From: OLB9 sp041392785
GTDB lineage: Bacteria > Bacteroidota > Bacteroidia > Chitinophagales > Saprospiraceae
Assembly: GCA_041392785.1 (NCBI GenBank)
Contig: JAWKLK010000009.1
Span: 62,001 to 126,000, forward strand
Direction: 5' to 3'
Length of the DNA: 64,000 nucleotides
Part shown: positions 51,874 to 63,000 of the stretch, piece by piece
Position numbering within the stretch: the stretch's first letter is position 1
Layout of the letters: the number at the start of each line of letters is the position of its first letter
Notes under the pieces: generated by a model
Databases searched by the model: none
What the model was told of the DNA's origin: nothing
The model's input: only the letters and a program-made list of their open reading frames with translations
Position numbers and translations under genes: made by a program

Positions 51874-54744
51874 ATGCAAAACTTCAAATTTTATTTTATT
51901 ATTGTACTATGTCTAAGTACTGCTAAGTGGACGTTCTCCCAAAATAAATTAAATATCTCTATTGAAAATGATGCATTCTATGCATCTCCTGTAGCAGAGA
52001 AAGTTTTGGAGCGATATAACGTTATTTCTGTAGAAACAAAATCGATCCTAGAAAACAATAACAGCAGGTCCTTTCATAAATTTACTTTCAAAAATGATGA
52101 TGGAATTGAGACAGAGTTCATACTAGAGCCTACTTTTATACTACCAAAAGATGCACAGATAAAAGTACTAACTTCTTCTTGCGAAAAAATTTACAGAGAA
52201 AAACATCAGCTTTTAACCTACAAAGGAATTTCTGTAGATGGAAAGTCGACTGCAAGAATGACTTTTGCTACTGATTTTATTTACGGTAATATTAGCATAA
52301 ACAATGAAGTTTGGTATATTGAACCATTAAGATATTTTGACCATACTGCGCCCTCCAATGTATCCATAATTTATAAATCTAATGATATAAAAAGTGAGTT
52401 TGCTTCGTATACCTGTCATCACAGCGATGATGCACCTACAATACGAGAAGATAGGATTGAAATTGATAGTAGAAGTTTAGCAGAATGTTATAAAACAAAA
52501 ATAGCGATATTAGCGGATTATAGCATGTTTATTGATCCTGCCCATGCAGGTATCGACAATGTTGTTAACCACGTGGTAGGTGTCCTAAATAATGTCGAAG
52601 GCAATTATGAATACAATGGCAATTTTAATTTTGATGATGGGTTAAATTTTGAAATTTCAGAGGTTGTAATATCCACTTGTAGTACATGTGATCCATTATC
52701 TCCAACTACCTCGCCCAATATTTTATTAAATGAGTTTAATACTTGGGTGGCAAATGGTGGATTCAATTTTCCAATGAATGGTGGTCACTTTTGGACCAAT
52801 AGAGATTTGGTTGGTTCCACAATAGGATTAGCGTATCAAAGTTCAAATTTATACTGCAACTCACAAGCATTAGCAATATTAGAAGACTGGACCAATACTG
52901 CAAGTCTTATGCAGGTAATGGTTTCTCATGAAATAGGACATAATCTCAATGGTGTTCATGATAGCACTACTGGTTATATCTTGTCTCCCACAGTGACCAA
53001 CACAAGTACATGGTCAGCTACTTCAAAATCTGCCATAGGTACACAAATAACAAATCAAGGTAATTCTTGTCTCGATGCATGTGGACCCGAACTATGTGAA
53101 AGAGTCCAAAACATTTCTATCAGCAATATTACAGAGACAGGATTTAATATACAATGGGATGCAACAACTGAAAATACTTATTTTGTGCAAATTAAGGAAC
53201 AAAATACTACAACATTTTTAGAGTCTTTCACAACAAACCAGAATGCGTTGATACTTTCACCTCCTGGATTTGAAATTTGTAAAAAATATGAAGTCCATGT
53301 ATCCAATGTTTGCGGCGGTGATATAAGTGCTACACATCGACTTATTTTTCAAAGCCCAACTTCCCAAGGGTGTGCTAATTTTACCGTGACACAACCTTTA
53401 GGGTGGTCACAACTTTCTGTCCAATTTTCCAACAATTCAATCAATGGCAATACATATTTATGGGATTTTGGCAATGGTATGACTTCCACAGATGCTTCGC
53501 CCACAGTGACTTATACAGAAGATGGTTCATATGATGTATCGCTCACGGTTAATAATATCCATACATTTCTTCTGGAAGATGCTGTAAATATTTTACCAAC
53601 CTTATATCCTCCTTTTACCATAAACCAAGGCGGCAATATGGATGCCTCTGATATGTATTTTTGTCCTTTAAATGTAGAAGGATCTATAAATTTATGGGAA
53701 AAAGGAACAACAAATGGCACTTCTTCAAGCCCGTTATATACCAATACTAATGCTTGGAAAACAGGATTAAACTCAGTCTTGCCCATAGCGAATACAAAAA
53801 GTGCTTTGTGCACATCAAAGTTTGATTTGACACATTATAACAACTACACCTTATCCTTTGATATGAGTATTCATACTCAATATTGCAATGGCCCTACGGC
53901 ATTACAGCTTCAATATTCAATAGATGGCGGTAATACTTGGAGTAGATTGGGAGATGTTCCTGAATTTTACAACACTGGCCCTGGCGAATTTTGTCAACTT
54001 GAAAGCCAAGTTTTTACTGATAGAACAGGCTGGACAAATTACTATTCTACACCCATACATTATGAAACGAAAACCATAGATATCAGCAGTTTGTCAGGCA
54101 ATGCCGATGTCGTTTTTAGATTCCTTGCTTCTGTTTCGGGAATTTTCAGCGCTGGATATAATGTTGATGGGTTTTTAATCGACAATTTTTCTATTTCTGC
54201 TGAAAACGCTGTAGTTCTGTCATCTGATGAAACAGAATTTAATGCGCAACTACTGAATAAAAATATACCATATTTAACATGGAAACATGCCAGAAATCAA
54301 GATGTAGCTAAATATATTTTAGAAAGAAGCAATGATAGTAACAATTGGATTGAAATCTCGCACATAAATGATACTGACGAGGAGCTCTTTTCCTTTGTGG
54401 ATAATCCAATTTTCAAAAGTACTTTTTATAAACTCAAAACTGTGGATAATAATGGAAAATATACCTATTCAGATATAAAGCATTTAGTTCCAAACCTTCC
54501 AACCAAACTTGCAATACAGAAAAATCTTATATTCAACTCAGAAGATATACAACTATCCTATTTGGGAAATCCAAATGGCATTGCAAAAATGATATTAATT
54601 GGTTCTAATGGAAATAGAATTCAAGAATGGAATGACCATTTACCATCCCAAATATCGACTCTGAACTTACCATCGGGAACTTATATTTTACACACTTCCT
54701 ATACCAATGGAACCATGCAAAATGACAAGATTATCTTATATTAA
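51874..54744 (+). CDS. Secreted reprolysin-like zinc metalloprotease with T9SS sorting domain
   Basis: 956 residues. Signal peptide (MQNFKFYFIIVLCLSTAKWTFSQ without the last residues), a propeptide-like region (about 25-205), and a metzincin domain with HEIGHNLNGVHD: His352, Glu353, His356 and His362 form the extended zinc site of M12B/M72-like peptidases. A fibronectin III-like domain (about 410-490), a PKD domain (about 500-570, YLWDFGNGMTSTDASPTVTY), a MAM/discoidin-like domain (about 590-785) and a C-terminal T9SS type A sorting domain (STLNLPSGTYILHTSY) follow. It would be secreted and cell-attached or free; it probably digests or reshapes extracellular protein. Confidence 0.88.
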   Translation: MQNFKFYFIIVLCLSTAKWTFSQNKLNISIENDAFYASPVAEKVLERYNVISVETKSILENNNSRSFHKFTFKNDDGIETEFILEPTFILPKDAQIKVLTSSCEKIYREKHQLLTYKGISVDGKSTARMTFATDFIYGNISINNEVWYIEPLRYFDHTAPSNVSIIYKSNDIKSEFASYTCHHSDDAPTIREDRIEIDSRSLAECYKTKIAILADYSMFIDPAHAGIDNVVNHVVGVLNNVEGNYEYNGNFNFDDGLNFEISEVVISTCSTCDPLSPTTSPNILLNEFNTWVANGGFNFPMNGGHFWTNRDLVGSTIGLAYQSSNLYCNSQALAILEDWTNTASLMQVMVSHEIGHNLNGVHDSTTGYILSPTVTNTSTWSATSKSAIGTQITNQGNSCLDACGPELCERVQNISISNITETGFNIQWDATTENTYFVQIKEQNTTTFLESFTTNQNALILSPPGFEICKKYEVHVSNVCGGDISATHRLIFQSPTSQGCANFTVTQPLGWSQLSVQFSNNSINGNTYLWDFGNGMTSTDASPTVTYTEDGSYDVSLTVNNIHTFLLEDAVNILPTLYPPFTINQGGNMDASDMYFCPLNVEGSINLWEKGTTNGTSSSPLYTNTNAWKTGLNSVLPIANTKSALCTSKFDLTHYNNYTLSFDMSIHTQYCNGPTALQLQYSIDGGNTWSRLGDVPEFYNTGPGEFCQLESQVFTDRTGWTNYYSTPIHYETKTIDISSLSGNADVVFRFLASVSGIFSAGYNVDGFLIDNFSISAENAVVLSSDETEFNAQLLNKNIPYLTWKHARNQDVAKYILERSNDSNNWIEISHINDTDEELFSFVDNPIFKSTFYKLKTVDNNGKYTYSDIKHLVPNLPTKLAIQKNLIFNSEDIQLSYLGNPNGIAKMILIGSNGNRIQEWNDHLPSQISTLNLPSGTYILHTSYTNGTMQNDKIILY

Positions 54745-54761
54745 ATTCGAAAATGCTAAGG

Positions 54762-55538
54762 TTAATGCCCTTTGAAGCTTGGTTTACGTTTTTCAAGAAA
54801 AGCAGAAGTTCCTTCTCTGTAATCATGGCTCATCCCAGCCTTTGTTTGAAGTAAATCCTCCAATTGCAGTTGTTGATCTAATGTATTGTCAAATGTGGCA
54901 TTTAATGCCTGTTTTGTGAGAGCTAACCCAAGAGTAGGCATCTCGCTCATTTGATGCGCTAAAACCATCACACTTTCCCAAAAAACATCATCAGGAAAAT
55001 ACTGATAAATCATACCCATAGATTGCGCATCCTTCGCTGAAATTTTATCTCCTAGCATCATCAATGCTGAAGCTCTTTGTAGACCAATGAGTCTAGGCAA
55101 AGTGTACGTTCCACCACTATCAGGTATTAATCCAATCTTACTAAATGCCTGAATAAAAGAAGCTGATTCAGAAGCGATCACTATATCTCCTGCCAATGCT
55201 ATATTTGCGCCAGCACCTGCCGCCACCCCATTTACAGCTGTGATGACAGGTTTAGGGACATTTCTTATTAGCTTTATTATAGGATTATAATGTTCAGATA
55301 CAATGGTGGTGAGTTGAGGGCCTTGTGGATCGGTTGCTTCCTGCAAATCTTGTCCAGCACAAAAAGCCTTTCCTACTCCCACAATTACAATACACCTAAT
55401 AGCACTGTCAGCCTCACAATCAGCCAAAACCTCTTGCAATTTTAAAGCCATTGGCCTTACAAAGCTATTAAATTTTTCAGGCCTATTGAGTCTGATTACA
55501 CAAACTTTATTAATGATTTCCGTTAAAATATAATCCAT
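54762..55538 (-). CDS. Enoyl-CoA hydratase/isomerase (crotonase fold)
   Basis: 258 residues from ATG 55538 (MDYILTEIINKVCVIRLNRP), preferred to a start 102 bases upstream whose extra residues look unconserved. Crotonase motifs are LNRPEKFNSF, FCAGQDLQEA, ITAVNGVAAGAGANIALAGD (oxyanion hole) and the segment FSKIGLIPDSGGTYTLPRLI. The Asp before SGGT resembles PaaG-type isomerases of phenylacetate breakdown, but no paa genes are near, so the pathway is open. It is convergent with the metalloprotease gene. Confidence 0.88.
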   Translation of the reverse strand: MDYILTEIINKVCVIRLNRPEKFNSFVRPMALKLQEVLADCEADSAIRCIVIVGVGKAFCAGQDLQEATDPQGPQLTTIVSEHYNPIIKLIRNVPKPVITAVNGVAAGAGANIALAGDIVIASESASFIQAFSKIGLIPDSGGTYTLPRLIGLQRASALMMLGDKISAKDAQSMGMIYQYFPDDVFWESVMVLAHQMSEMPTLGLALTKQALNATFDNTLDQQLQLEDLLQTKAGMSHDYREGTSAFLEKRKPSFKGH

Positions 55539-55641
55539 TTTGGCGACTTTGTCCAGCAATCTAATATGACTTAACTGTATTCTTTTTTGAAAGTTTCGAT
55601 ACCAAACTAAGATAAAAATACCTAGATTGGAATAAACCAAG

Positions 55642-56220
55642 TTATAACTTTACAGCCGATATACTACAAGAGTCTGACACATTAAAGCCCTTAGAAATAG
55701 GTATTCCAAATACTACTACATCTTCCTTAGTCACAATGAGTGCCTCTAGAGGCCCATTCAAATTTTTATTGTCACTACTAACTACCATTTTACTTTTTAA
55801 GCTAATATCTGTGAGGACTGTACCCTCCCCAAAAGCAGGATTTAAAAGAGCTAATTCTATCTCAATATCAGATAAAACAGCATCAACAGCAAGGGTATCT
55901 CTAGACACTTTACCAGTAACAGGCAATGGACCAATGTTTGTTTCTAATATTATATTGACTGAAGTCTTATCTATGGTTTCATTTATCGCCATATTTCCTT
56001 GCGAGAAGGCATCTTTAAAGACATCTTGACATGCAATATCAGCAAGATAAGACCCAAGATATCGCTTCTGATAGGTACAAGATCCATCTTCTTCATCAGC
56101 ATTGGCAACATAATTGTCCGCTGCACTATCTTTACATCCTTTTACAACATCATCTTCTTTCTTACATCCACCAAAAAGCAGACTAAAAATCATAAATCCA
56201 AAAATAAAATAATATTTCAT
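55642..56220 (-). CDS. Lipoprotein with a calcium-loop-like Cys motif
   Basis: 192 residues from MKYYFIFGFMIFSLLFGGC, a lipoprotein signal with Cys at 19. Directly after it comes CKDSAADNYVANADEEDGSC, a short motif of the type C-x-D-x-x-A-x-N-Y...DDGSC often seen in exported Bacteroidota proteins and possibly calcium-binding. The rest is beta-rich with repeated TNIGPLPVTGKV and TDISLKSKMVVSS. Function is unknown. In-frame ATG three codons upstream is also possible. Confidence 0.65.
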   Translation of the reverse strand: MKYYFIFGFMIFSLLFGGCKKEDDVVKGCKDSAADNYVANADEEDGSCTYQKRYLGSYLADIACQDVFKDAFSQGNMAINETIDKTSVNIILETNIGPLPVTGKVSRDTLAVDAVLSDIEIELALLNPAFGEGTVLTDISLKSKMVVSSDNKNLNGPLEALIVTKEDVVVFGIPISKGFNVSDSCSISAVKL

Positions 56221-56363
56221 TTCTATCAAGTATTTTGCCCAAAGATAAACAAATATTAATTGACAAATAGTTAATACCTAATAATATTTTAAAATCCAAA
56301 TTTTCTTAGGTTTTTTTAAAAGTCAACTATTGTTGTTGGCTATCATTGATGTATGAGATAATC

Positions 56364-56906
56364 TTACACCTTACGTCCGGAAGGCGTAGAGGATACCACT
56401 TTTGTCTTTCCCGTTTTTTTGATTTCAACCATAAGATGAACAAAAGCACTGTTTGAATTTGTATTGTAAAGCTGATCACCATATGTAACTTTACCTAAAT
56501 TTCTATCCCAAGATTTTGCGAGAAGTACGTACCTGCCACGCATTTTGTTTGATGGTCCAAAAACAAGATATTTGGAATCATCGTTTGGATCAAAGGTGAT
56601 AGCAAAGTGATCTTTTTGTGGAGAAAATAAATATACACCCGGTGTTCCGGCCTTAATGACAATTTCTTCAACCAACCTCCCATCTATAGTTTTTATTTTA
56701 CCATCTGTGATAGTACTCTTGTCACTTCTTACATCCTTCCACAAGACGATATTTTCTGACAAATAAAATTGAATTTTCTTAAGATCATCCGAACTCCATC
56801 GATAATTGTCTTGTAATGAGTCAGTGTAAAAATACTTAGATGATGTACTACTACATGAAGATAAACCGAATAAAATAACAGAGGCAAAAACAAATATCCT
56901 TGACAT
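56364..56906 (-). CDS. Lipoprotein of unknown function
   Basis: 180 residues from MSRIFVFASVILFGLSSC, which fits a lipoprotein signal; a start 30 bases upstream gives a poorer N-terminus. The mature part begins with a Ser-rich linker, then YRWSSDDLKKIQFYLSENIV and VEEIVIKAGTPGVYLF, and ends basic (SGRKV). I do not recognise the family with certainty. It lies 147 bases before the giant surface-protein stop on the same strand. Confidence 0.65.
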   Translation of the reverse strand: MSRIFVFASVILFGLSSCSSTSSKYFYTDSLQDNYRWSSDDLKKIQFYLSENIVLWKDVRSDKSTITDGKIKTIDGRLVEEIVIKAGTPGVYLFSPQKDHFAITFDPNDDSKYLVFGPSNKMRGRYVLLAKSWDRNLGKVTYGDQLYNTNSNSAFVHLMVEIKKTGKTKVVSSTPSGRKV

Positions 56907-56998
56907 ATCACTATAATTTATACATGAATAACGCAAAACGGCAATCCTTGTAATCGATGTTAAGATTATTTAACCAGTACTTTAACAGTCATTAACAG

Positions 56999-57046
56999 TT
57001 GAATGAATTCAGAATTTCTGATTTAAAACATTCTGAATCCATTCAA
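56999..57046 (-). terminator. Terminator hairpin of the giant surface-protein gene
   Basis: TTGAATG-AA-TTCAGAAT pairs with ATTCTGAA-TC-CATTCAA over 15 bp with a two-base internal mismatch and a 14-base loop. It starts eight bases after the TAG stop of the giant gene on the minus strand. Confidence 0.7.
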
Positions 57047-57053
57047 TCGTTTA

Positions 57054-60000
57054 CTATCGAATCAATGTGACATCTCCTGATTTTGTTTCTGTACTTCCAT
57101 CAGTATAAGTCAGGTCAACTACGTACACATAAACTCCTTGTTCTGCTGGTTTTCCAGCAAATTTTCCATCCCAAAACTTATTTCTATCTAGTGGTGTGAA
57201 ATTATCTTGGAAATAAACCAAGTTGCCCCACCTATCATAAATTTTAAAATTATTTATTAAAGCAACTTCAGCACAATTTATGGAAAAAGTATTATTAGCA
57301 TTATTTCCATTATCAGGTGTAAAAATATTTGGAACGCATTCTGGCTTCAATTTGATTAAACTTATTCTTAGTACATCCGAAGCTATACATCCGTCTTTAT
57401 TTATTACAGTAACCAACACTTCAATATCTTCTATGATGGATATTGGTAGGCTTCCTACATTATTTGCACTCGGTTGATCAATTCCATTTATTTTCCATGA
57501 AATTGATTGGACAGTGGCAGGATCATATTGACCTACTATATTGATTGTGGTATCAGTATTCAGGTACATCAGAAAATCAGAGCCAAGATCCACTGTAAAT
57601 AATGGAGGTTCTGTGAATGTTATTACTGGATATTGATCATTGACGCACCCTTTATCATCTTTCACCAACACCTTGTATTGTCCTCCGCCCAAACCATTAA
57701 TCAAAGAAGATACTCCATAAGTGATACCACCATCAAATGAAATTTGGTATGGAGCAGTGCCGCCGCTTATATTTAATATTGAAATGCTGCCCCGCTCACC
57801 AAAACAAGCTATAGTATCTACAACTACATCAAATATTGGAAAATCATTATCTTGAAGCACAATTACATCGGATGAAGCTGCACAATTCGTCACAGTATCA
57901 CGTACACTTAAAGTATAAGTTCCTCCTTTATTAACGGTCAATAATCGCGTATTACCTACAACTTTACCTGCCAACTGCCACTCATATACTATGTTATTAC
58001 CAACAGAAGAATTGGTTGTACCTAGCTCTGCACTTTGAATTGAACAATTCAGATTTTTATCAGACCCTGCGTCAGCAACTGGCAATGCATTGATCCGAAT
58101 GGTCAATTCTTCCCTATCATCAGGACAAGGTGCTTGATTTGTAAATGCATATGCAAATTTATAATCTCCAGCCCCAACATTCGTCAATGAAAATTGTCCA
58201 GTGGCGGCATTAAATCCTGGAATTGGACCATTCACAGCCGACCAAACTCCCCCTACATTTTCATTATCCAGACGATCATACAAATTAAGAATATCAGTCG
58301 ATCCTACGCAAAATTCAGCACCACGCGCTGACCCTGCAGATTTTGGATTAAATATTGTTATCATAACTTTCTTTTCCTTCGGACATGGATCCGCAGGTGG
58401 ATTGGAAAGGACATAAGATATCTCATAAACACCAGCAGGTACACCTACCAGTGAAGCTATATTGCTATTAATAAATAATTGTGCACTGCTAGATACCCAT
58501 TGACCTGGAAGATTTGAATCAGAATAAGGACTCAGATCAAAAGTTGGACTATTAGTACAGATAGATGGTATAGTTCCTAAGGTAATAGGAGGACAACTGC
58601 AATCCATAACTTCTATTTGCACCGGAATTTCCCTATTTACACATGGAGAAATAGAAGAAAGCGTGTAATAATATGTTAGTGTTTGTGGCGACATTCCTAC
58701 AAAACTCACATTGGTAAAATTGGTTATCTCAGTTTTTGTGTCATCCAACCATTTTCCTGAACCTACCACGCTGGTAATTAACCCTCTTAGATCTAATGAT
58801 GATGCCCCTTGAGAACTGATTTGATTACAAACCATTGTATCTCTTAATACAGCATTATTTTGTTGCTCAATTCTAATAGGAACAGATTTATCCTTAGGGC
58901 ATGTACCACCAGGTGCTGGTACCAATGTAAATGTCAAGGTATAATCTCCAGCTGACAAAGTTGCTGCATCTAAAATATTTCCAGTGATATTCACAGGACT
59001 GCCTTGTGCATTTTTTAAGCTCCAATTTCCTGTAGAATTACCAGATTGCTCCAGTGTGGTCAAATCAAGTATACCACTCTCATTACACAATGGACTTGGC
59101 GTATCTATCAATATTTGAGGGCAATTGCAATCTACTACATCTACTATTACGTCCACAGACAGATCGATACATGGGTCTGCAGCTGGAAGGCTATAATTGA
59201 ATACGTACTGAGATCCTATTACCTGCCCTGTAAAATCCACTTGTCCATTTGTAATCGTTAGACTTGGGGTTCCTGATTTTTGAATCCAAGTACCGCCAGT
59301 CGTATACCCTACTTTTAATAAGTCATACAAATTGACTATTACAGAGCCATTCCCAGTATTGGCATTACAAGCCGTTCCATTGCCTTTAACTTCAGCTTTT
59401 GGCTGCCTGATAATTACCACATCATTAGTATAGGATGGTGGACAGCCTGCAATCGGCGCATCTAAGGTAAATGTAATCGTATAAGGTCCTGCAGGAATGC
59501 CGAAGGCATTGAAATATCTACCGCTGATGATAGCACCAGTGGCAGAAGATGACCATTTCCCCGTTAAATTGATGGGAGTGATGGAGAGAACACTTGGATC
59601 ATTTAAATCTATTTGTTGATTATCACCATTACATAAGGTCAGTTTTTGAATGGTGATATCAGGACAATTACAGTCTTTGATTGTGATCTCCACTAATTCT
59701 GAAACGTTGGTACAAGGAGACTGAGCATTGTTGGTTTCATATTTTAAAACAATGATATCACCAGCATTAAGGCCTGTTCCATCTATAGTAGAAGGAGCTA
59801 AGAATCCTGCTGTGGGACCAGAAACCACTGACCATGTTCCTGCACTTGTTGAACTACCTAATAAAGTACCCAAATTCAAGGTGGTAGTTCCAGTGGCATT
59901 GCTATTACAAACATTGGCTTTATCTTGGATTAAATCAATTACTGGTTTATCATACACTACCACGTCTATAGTAGGTTTGCAGGTACTGGTCAAAAACCAC

Positions 60001-63000
60001 TCAATAGTGTAGGTACCTGGTGCCAATCCGCGTGGATCAAAAATACCATTTACCATATTTATCCCAGCAGGATTTATCACTGAAAATGTACCCCCTAAAC
60101 TAGAATTTCCTTTTCTTGTGTTCATATCTATAGGTGTTGATCCAGCATTACAGAAGGGCCCAGTGGCTAATATTTGAGGGCACTGGCATGCAGTCACTGT
60201 AATGAGTAGTGTATCCACTGAATTATTACATGGTGTTATAGCACCAGTAGTAGTAAATTCAAAAGAATATGTACCTACTGGAACTCCGATAAAGCTTACA
60301 TTATTAAGATCAGTAAGGTCTACGCCTGATCCAGATATTTCTCTGACGTTTGTATTGATACCTGTAGGTGATATTTGACTTATGAAATTGACAAATGTAT
60401 CTCCCAACCCACTATTCACACGGCAAACAGATATAGGTGTTGAAGGCAGCATAAGTGGTGGAGTTGTATTATTTACCACATTGACTATATCAGTTCCTGA
60501 ACAAGTACCTTGTGTAACAGAAACAGTGTAGGTGCCAGCTGCATTGACAGAAATAGTTTGGGTGGTTTCTCCCGTACTCCAAGTATAAGTATCAAATCCA
60601 CTTCCTGCATCCAAAGTACCTGTGCTATTATCACAGATGGAGAGTTCGTTAATATTAGGCTGAAGATTTGCATCCACAGATATAGTTACTGTTAGTGGTG
60701 AAGAAGGGCAAAGATCGGGTGATGTTGCGACTAAAGTGTATGTTCCCGGGCTACTTACTGTAATTTGCGCCCCCGTGGTTTGGGCATTCGTACTAGTATT
60801 TGTCCATACGAAAGTACTATTGGCTATATCACTGCTTGCAGTAAGGGTTGTACTTTGGCCCTGACAAATAGTGGTTGACCCCGAATATGTTACCATTGGA
60901 ATCGGATCAATATCTACTGTTTTAGTCCCAATAAGTTTACACCCATTCGCATCTGTTGCAGTGACTGTGTAAGTGGTAATTTGGCTTGGGTTAACAGTAA
61001 TGACACTAGTCGTCGCCCCAGTATTCCATATGAAGCCATTTGTATAATCTGTAGCATTGGAAACTCCTATCGTTGCAGCACTACCTGTACATACAGATGT
61101 AGGTCCTGAAAACTGAACTGGAGTGCCAGTACTTGTCACGACATTCACTGTACGTTCGACTACGCATCCACTGCCTGTATATGTCTTAACAGTAAAACAT
61201 GTTCCATAAGTGGCGATATCTATATCTTGAAAAATAGAAGGGTCATTATAAAGCTCGCCTATATACACTTCACTGCCTGAATCACAAGCATACAATTCAA
61301 ATTTGTCAAGACCTGTGCTGGAGCTTCCGATTTCAAAATCTGCAATAATATCCACTGTAGGTGAACCACAATTATAGTCATAAGTTACTGTTGGTTCAGG
61401 TCCAGCATCGATGGTCACAAAAGCCTCCGCAGTTCCTGTACATCCAAATAAATCTGTTGCAGTGACAGTAACATATCCAGCCGCTGTATTAGATTGCTCT
61501 TCAAATATCTCGAACCTGTCATTGGTAGGTGTATAAAACGGAGCTCCTCCTCCCACCAATCCACTTGGATTTGACCAAGTGAAAAAATATGGATTTTGAT
61601 TGGAAGTTAATGTTGCAAAAATATATTCAGAATTACCAGGTATACCATCTTTACAAATTACTATATCCAAAGGGTCTAATTCTACTGTAACTGGATCCTT
61701 TATTTCTACATCTACACTTTCAGTACCTGTACATCCGTAATCATCTGTTACAGTAACGATATATTGTGAATTTGCCACTGGGCAAACCTGAACTGTAGAT
61801 CCACTGTTGGTGTAGGAAGGCCCTGACCATTCGTATGCGTAATTATTACCTGTTCCTCCACTAGTAGATGCTGCTAGATTCACACAATCACCAGGATTGC
61901 ATACATAGGTAGGATTAGGATTTATAGTAACATCCAGCTCAGGATAAACGGTCACCAAAATTGTCTTAGGTGGACTAGCACAAACTTGTCCAGGAATAGC
62001 CGCTGTCAGTACATATTCTACTATTTGAACAGTTGTAGAAGTATTAACTAAGTCATTAAAAATATTCATTACCCCAAAAGGGAATGTTCCATTTAGTGTT
62101 TCACCTGTGACATTGGGATTATCTGTTGTTGTCAAAGTGATGATTGAACCAGGGTCTGAAGCTGTTCCAACAATATTTACTGTTCCTCCAGAGCAAACTT
62201 CTTTATCATCCCCTTCAATGGTGATTATGGAATTACATGCTGGCTGACCATTCCATACATATGGGGTGGAAAGAGCACAAGATAAATTCACCCAACAACC
62301 TAGCTCACCATCGGCAAAAGAAAACATAGAAATTTTCAAACTTGCGGCTTCACATTCATCAATTGTTGCAAACTCTTTTACCTTCAGATCAAAACAAAAG
62401 TTGACATTTTGACTACTTCCACATCCTGCTGGCAATCCCCATGCAGTATCAGGATTTGATCCATCAGTACAATTTGGTCCACTTCCAGGAGATGCATAAT
62501 ACCATCCCGCAGGCATAGCTCCACCTTGTGTTAAACCACCGGCACCCCATTCCAAACCTAAAGAACCATCAGGTAATGTAATTGGTGCGTATTGAGGACT
62601 ATTAAAATTGTAGTGTACTACATCTTCAGCTAACCATGTCCACCCGCCTGGACCTTGAGAAGATACAGGCATAGCTACTAGATCCCATCCATCATGTATA
62701 ACAGGAACAATCCCTTGAATCCATTGGCAATTATTACCATTTGGTGGTGCTGTACCTCCGGGGGACACTGTAAAATCAACATTATAGCAGAAATGTACCA
62801 CTTCACCAGAGCAATAGGGGCCATTAGGATTTTCATTAGGATAATCAGGTCTTGAAGGGGTAAACTGAGCAGAATAACAATCAAAGGCACCTCCATCAAA
62901 AGCATTTACACATACACTAAAATCGTCGTCTAATGCATTACCACCAGATGCTTCCACACGAACATAAATTATTCCGGGTCCTGGTGAAAAAGGATCAGTG

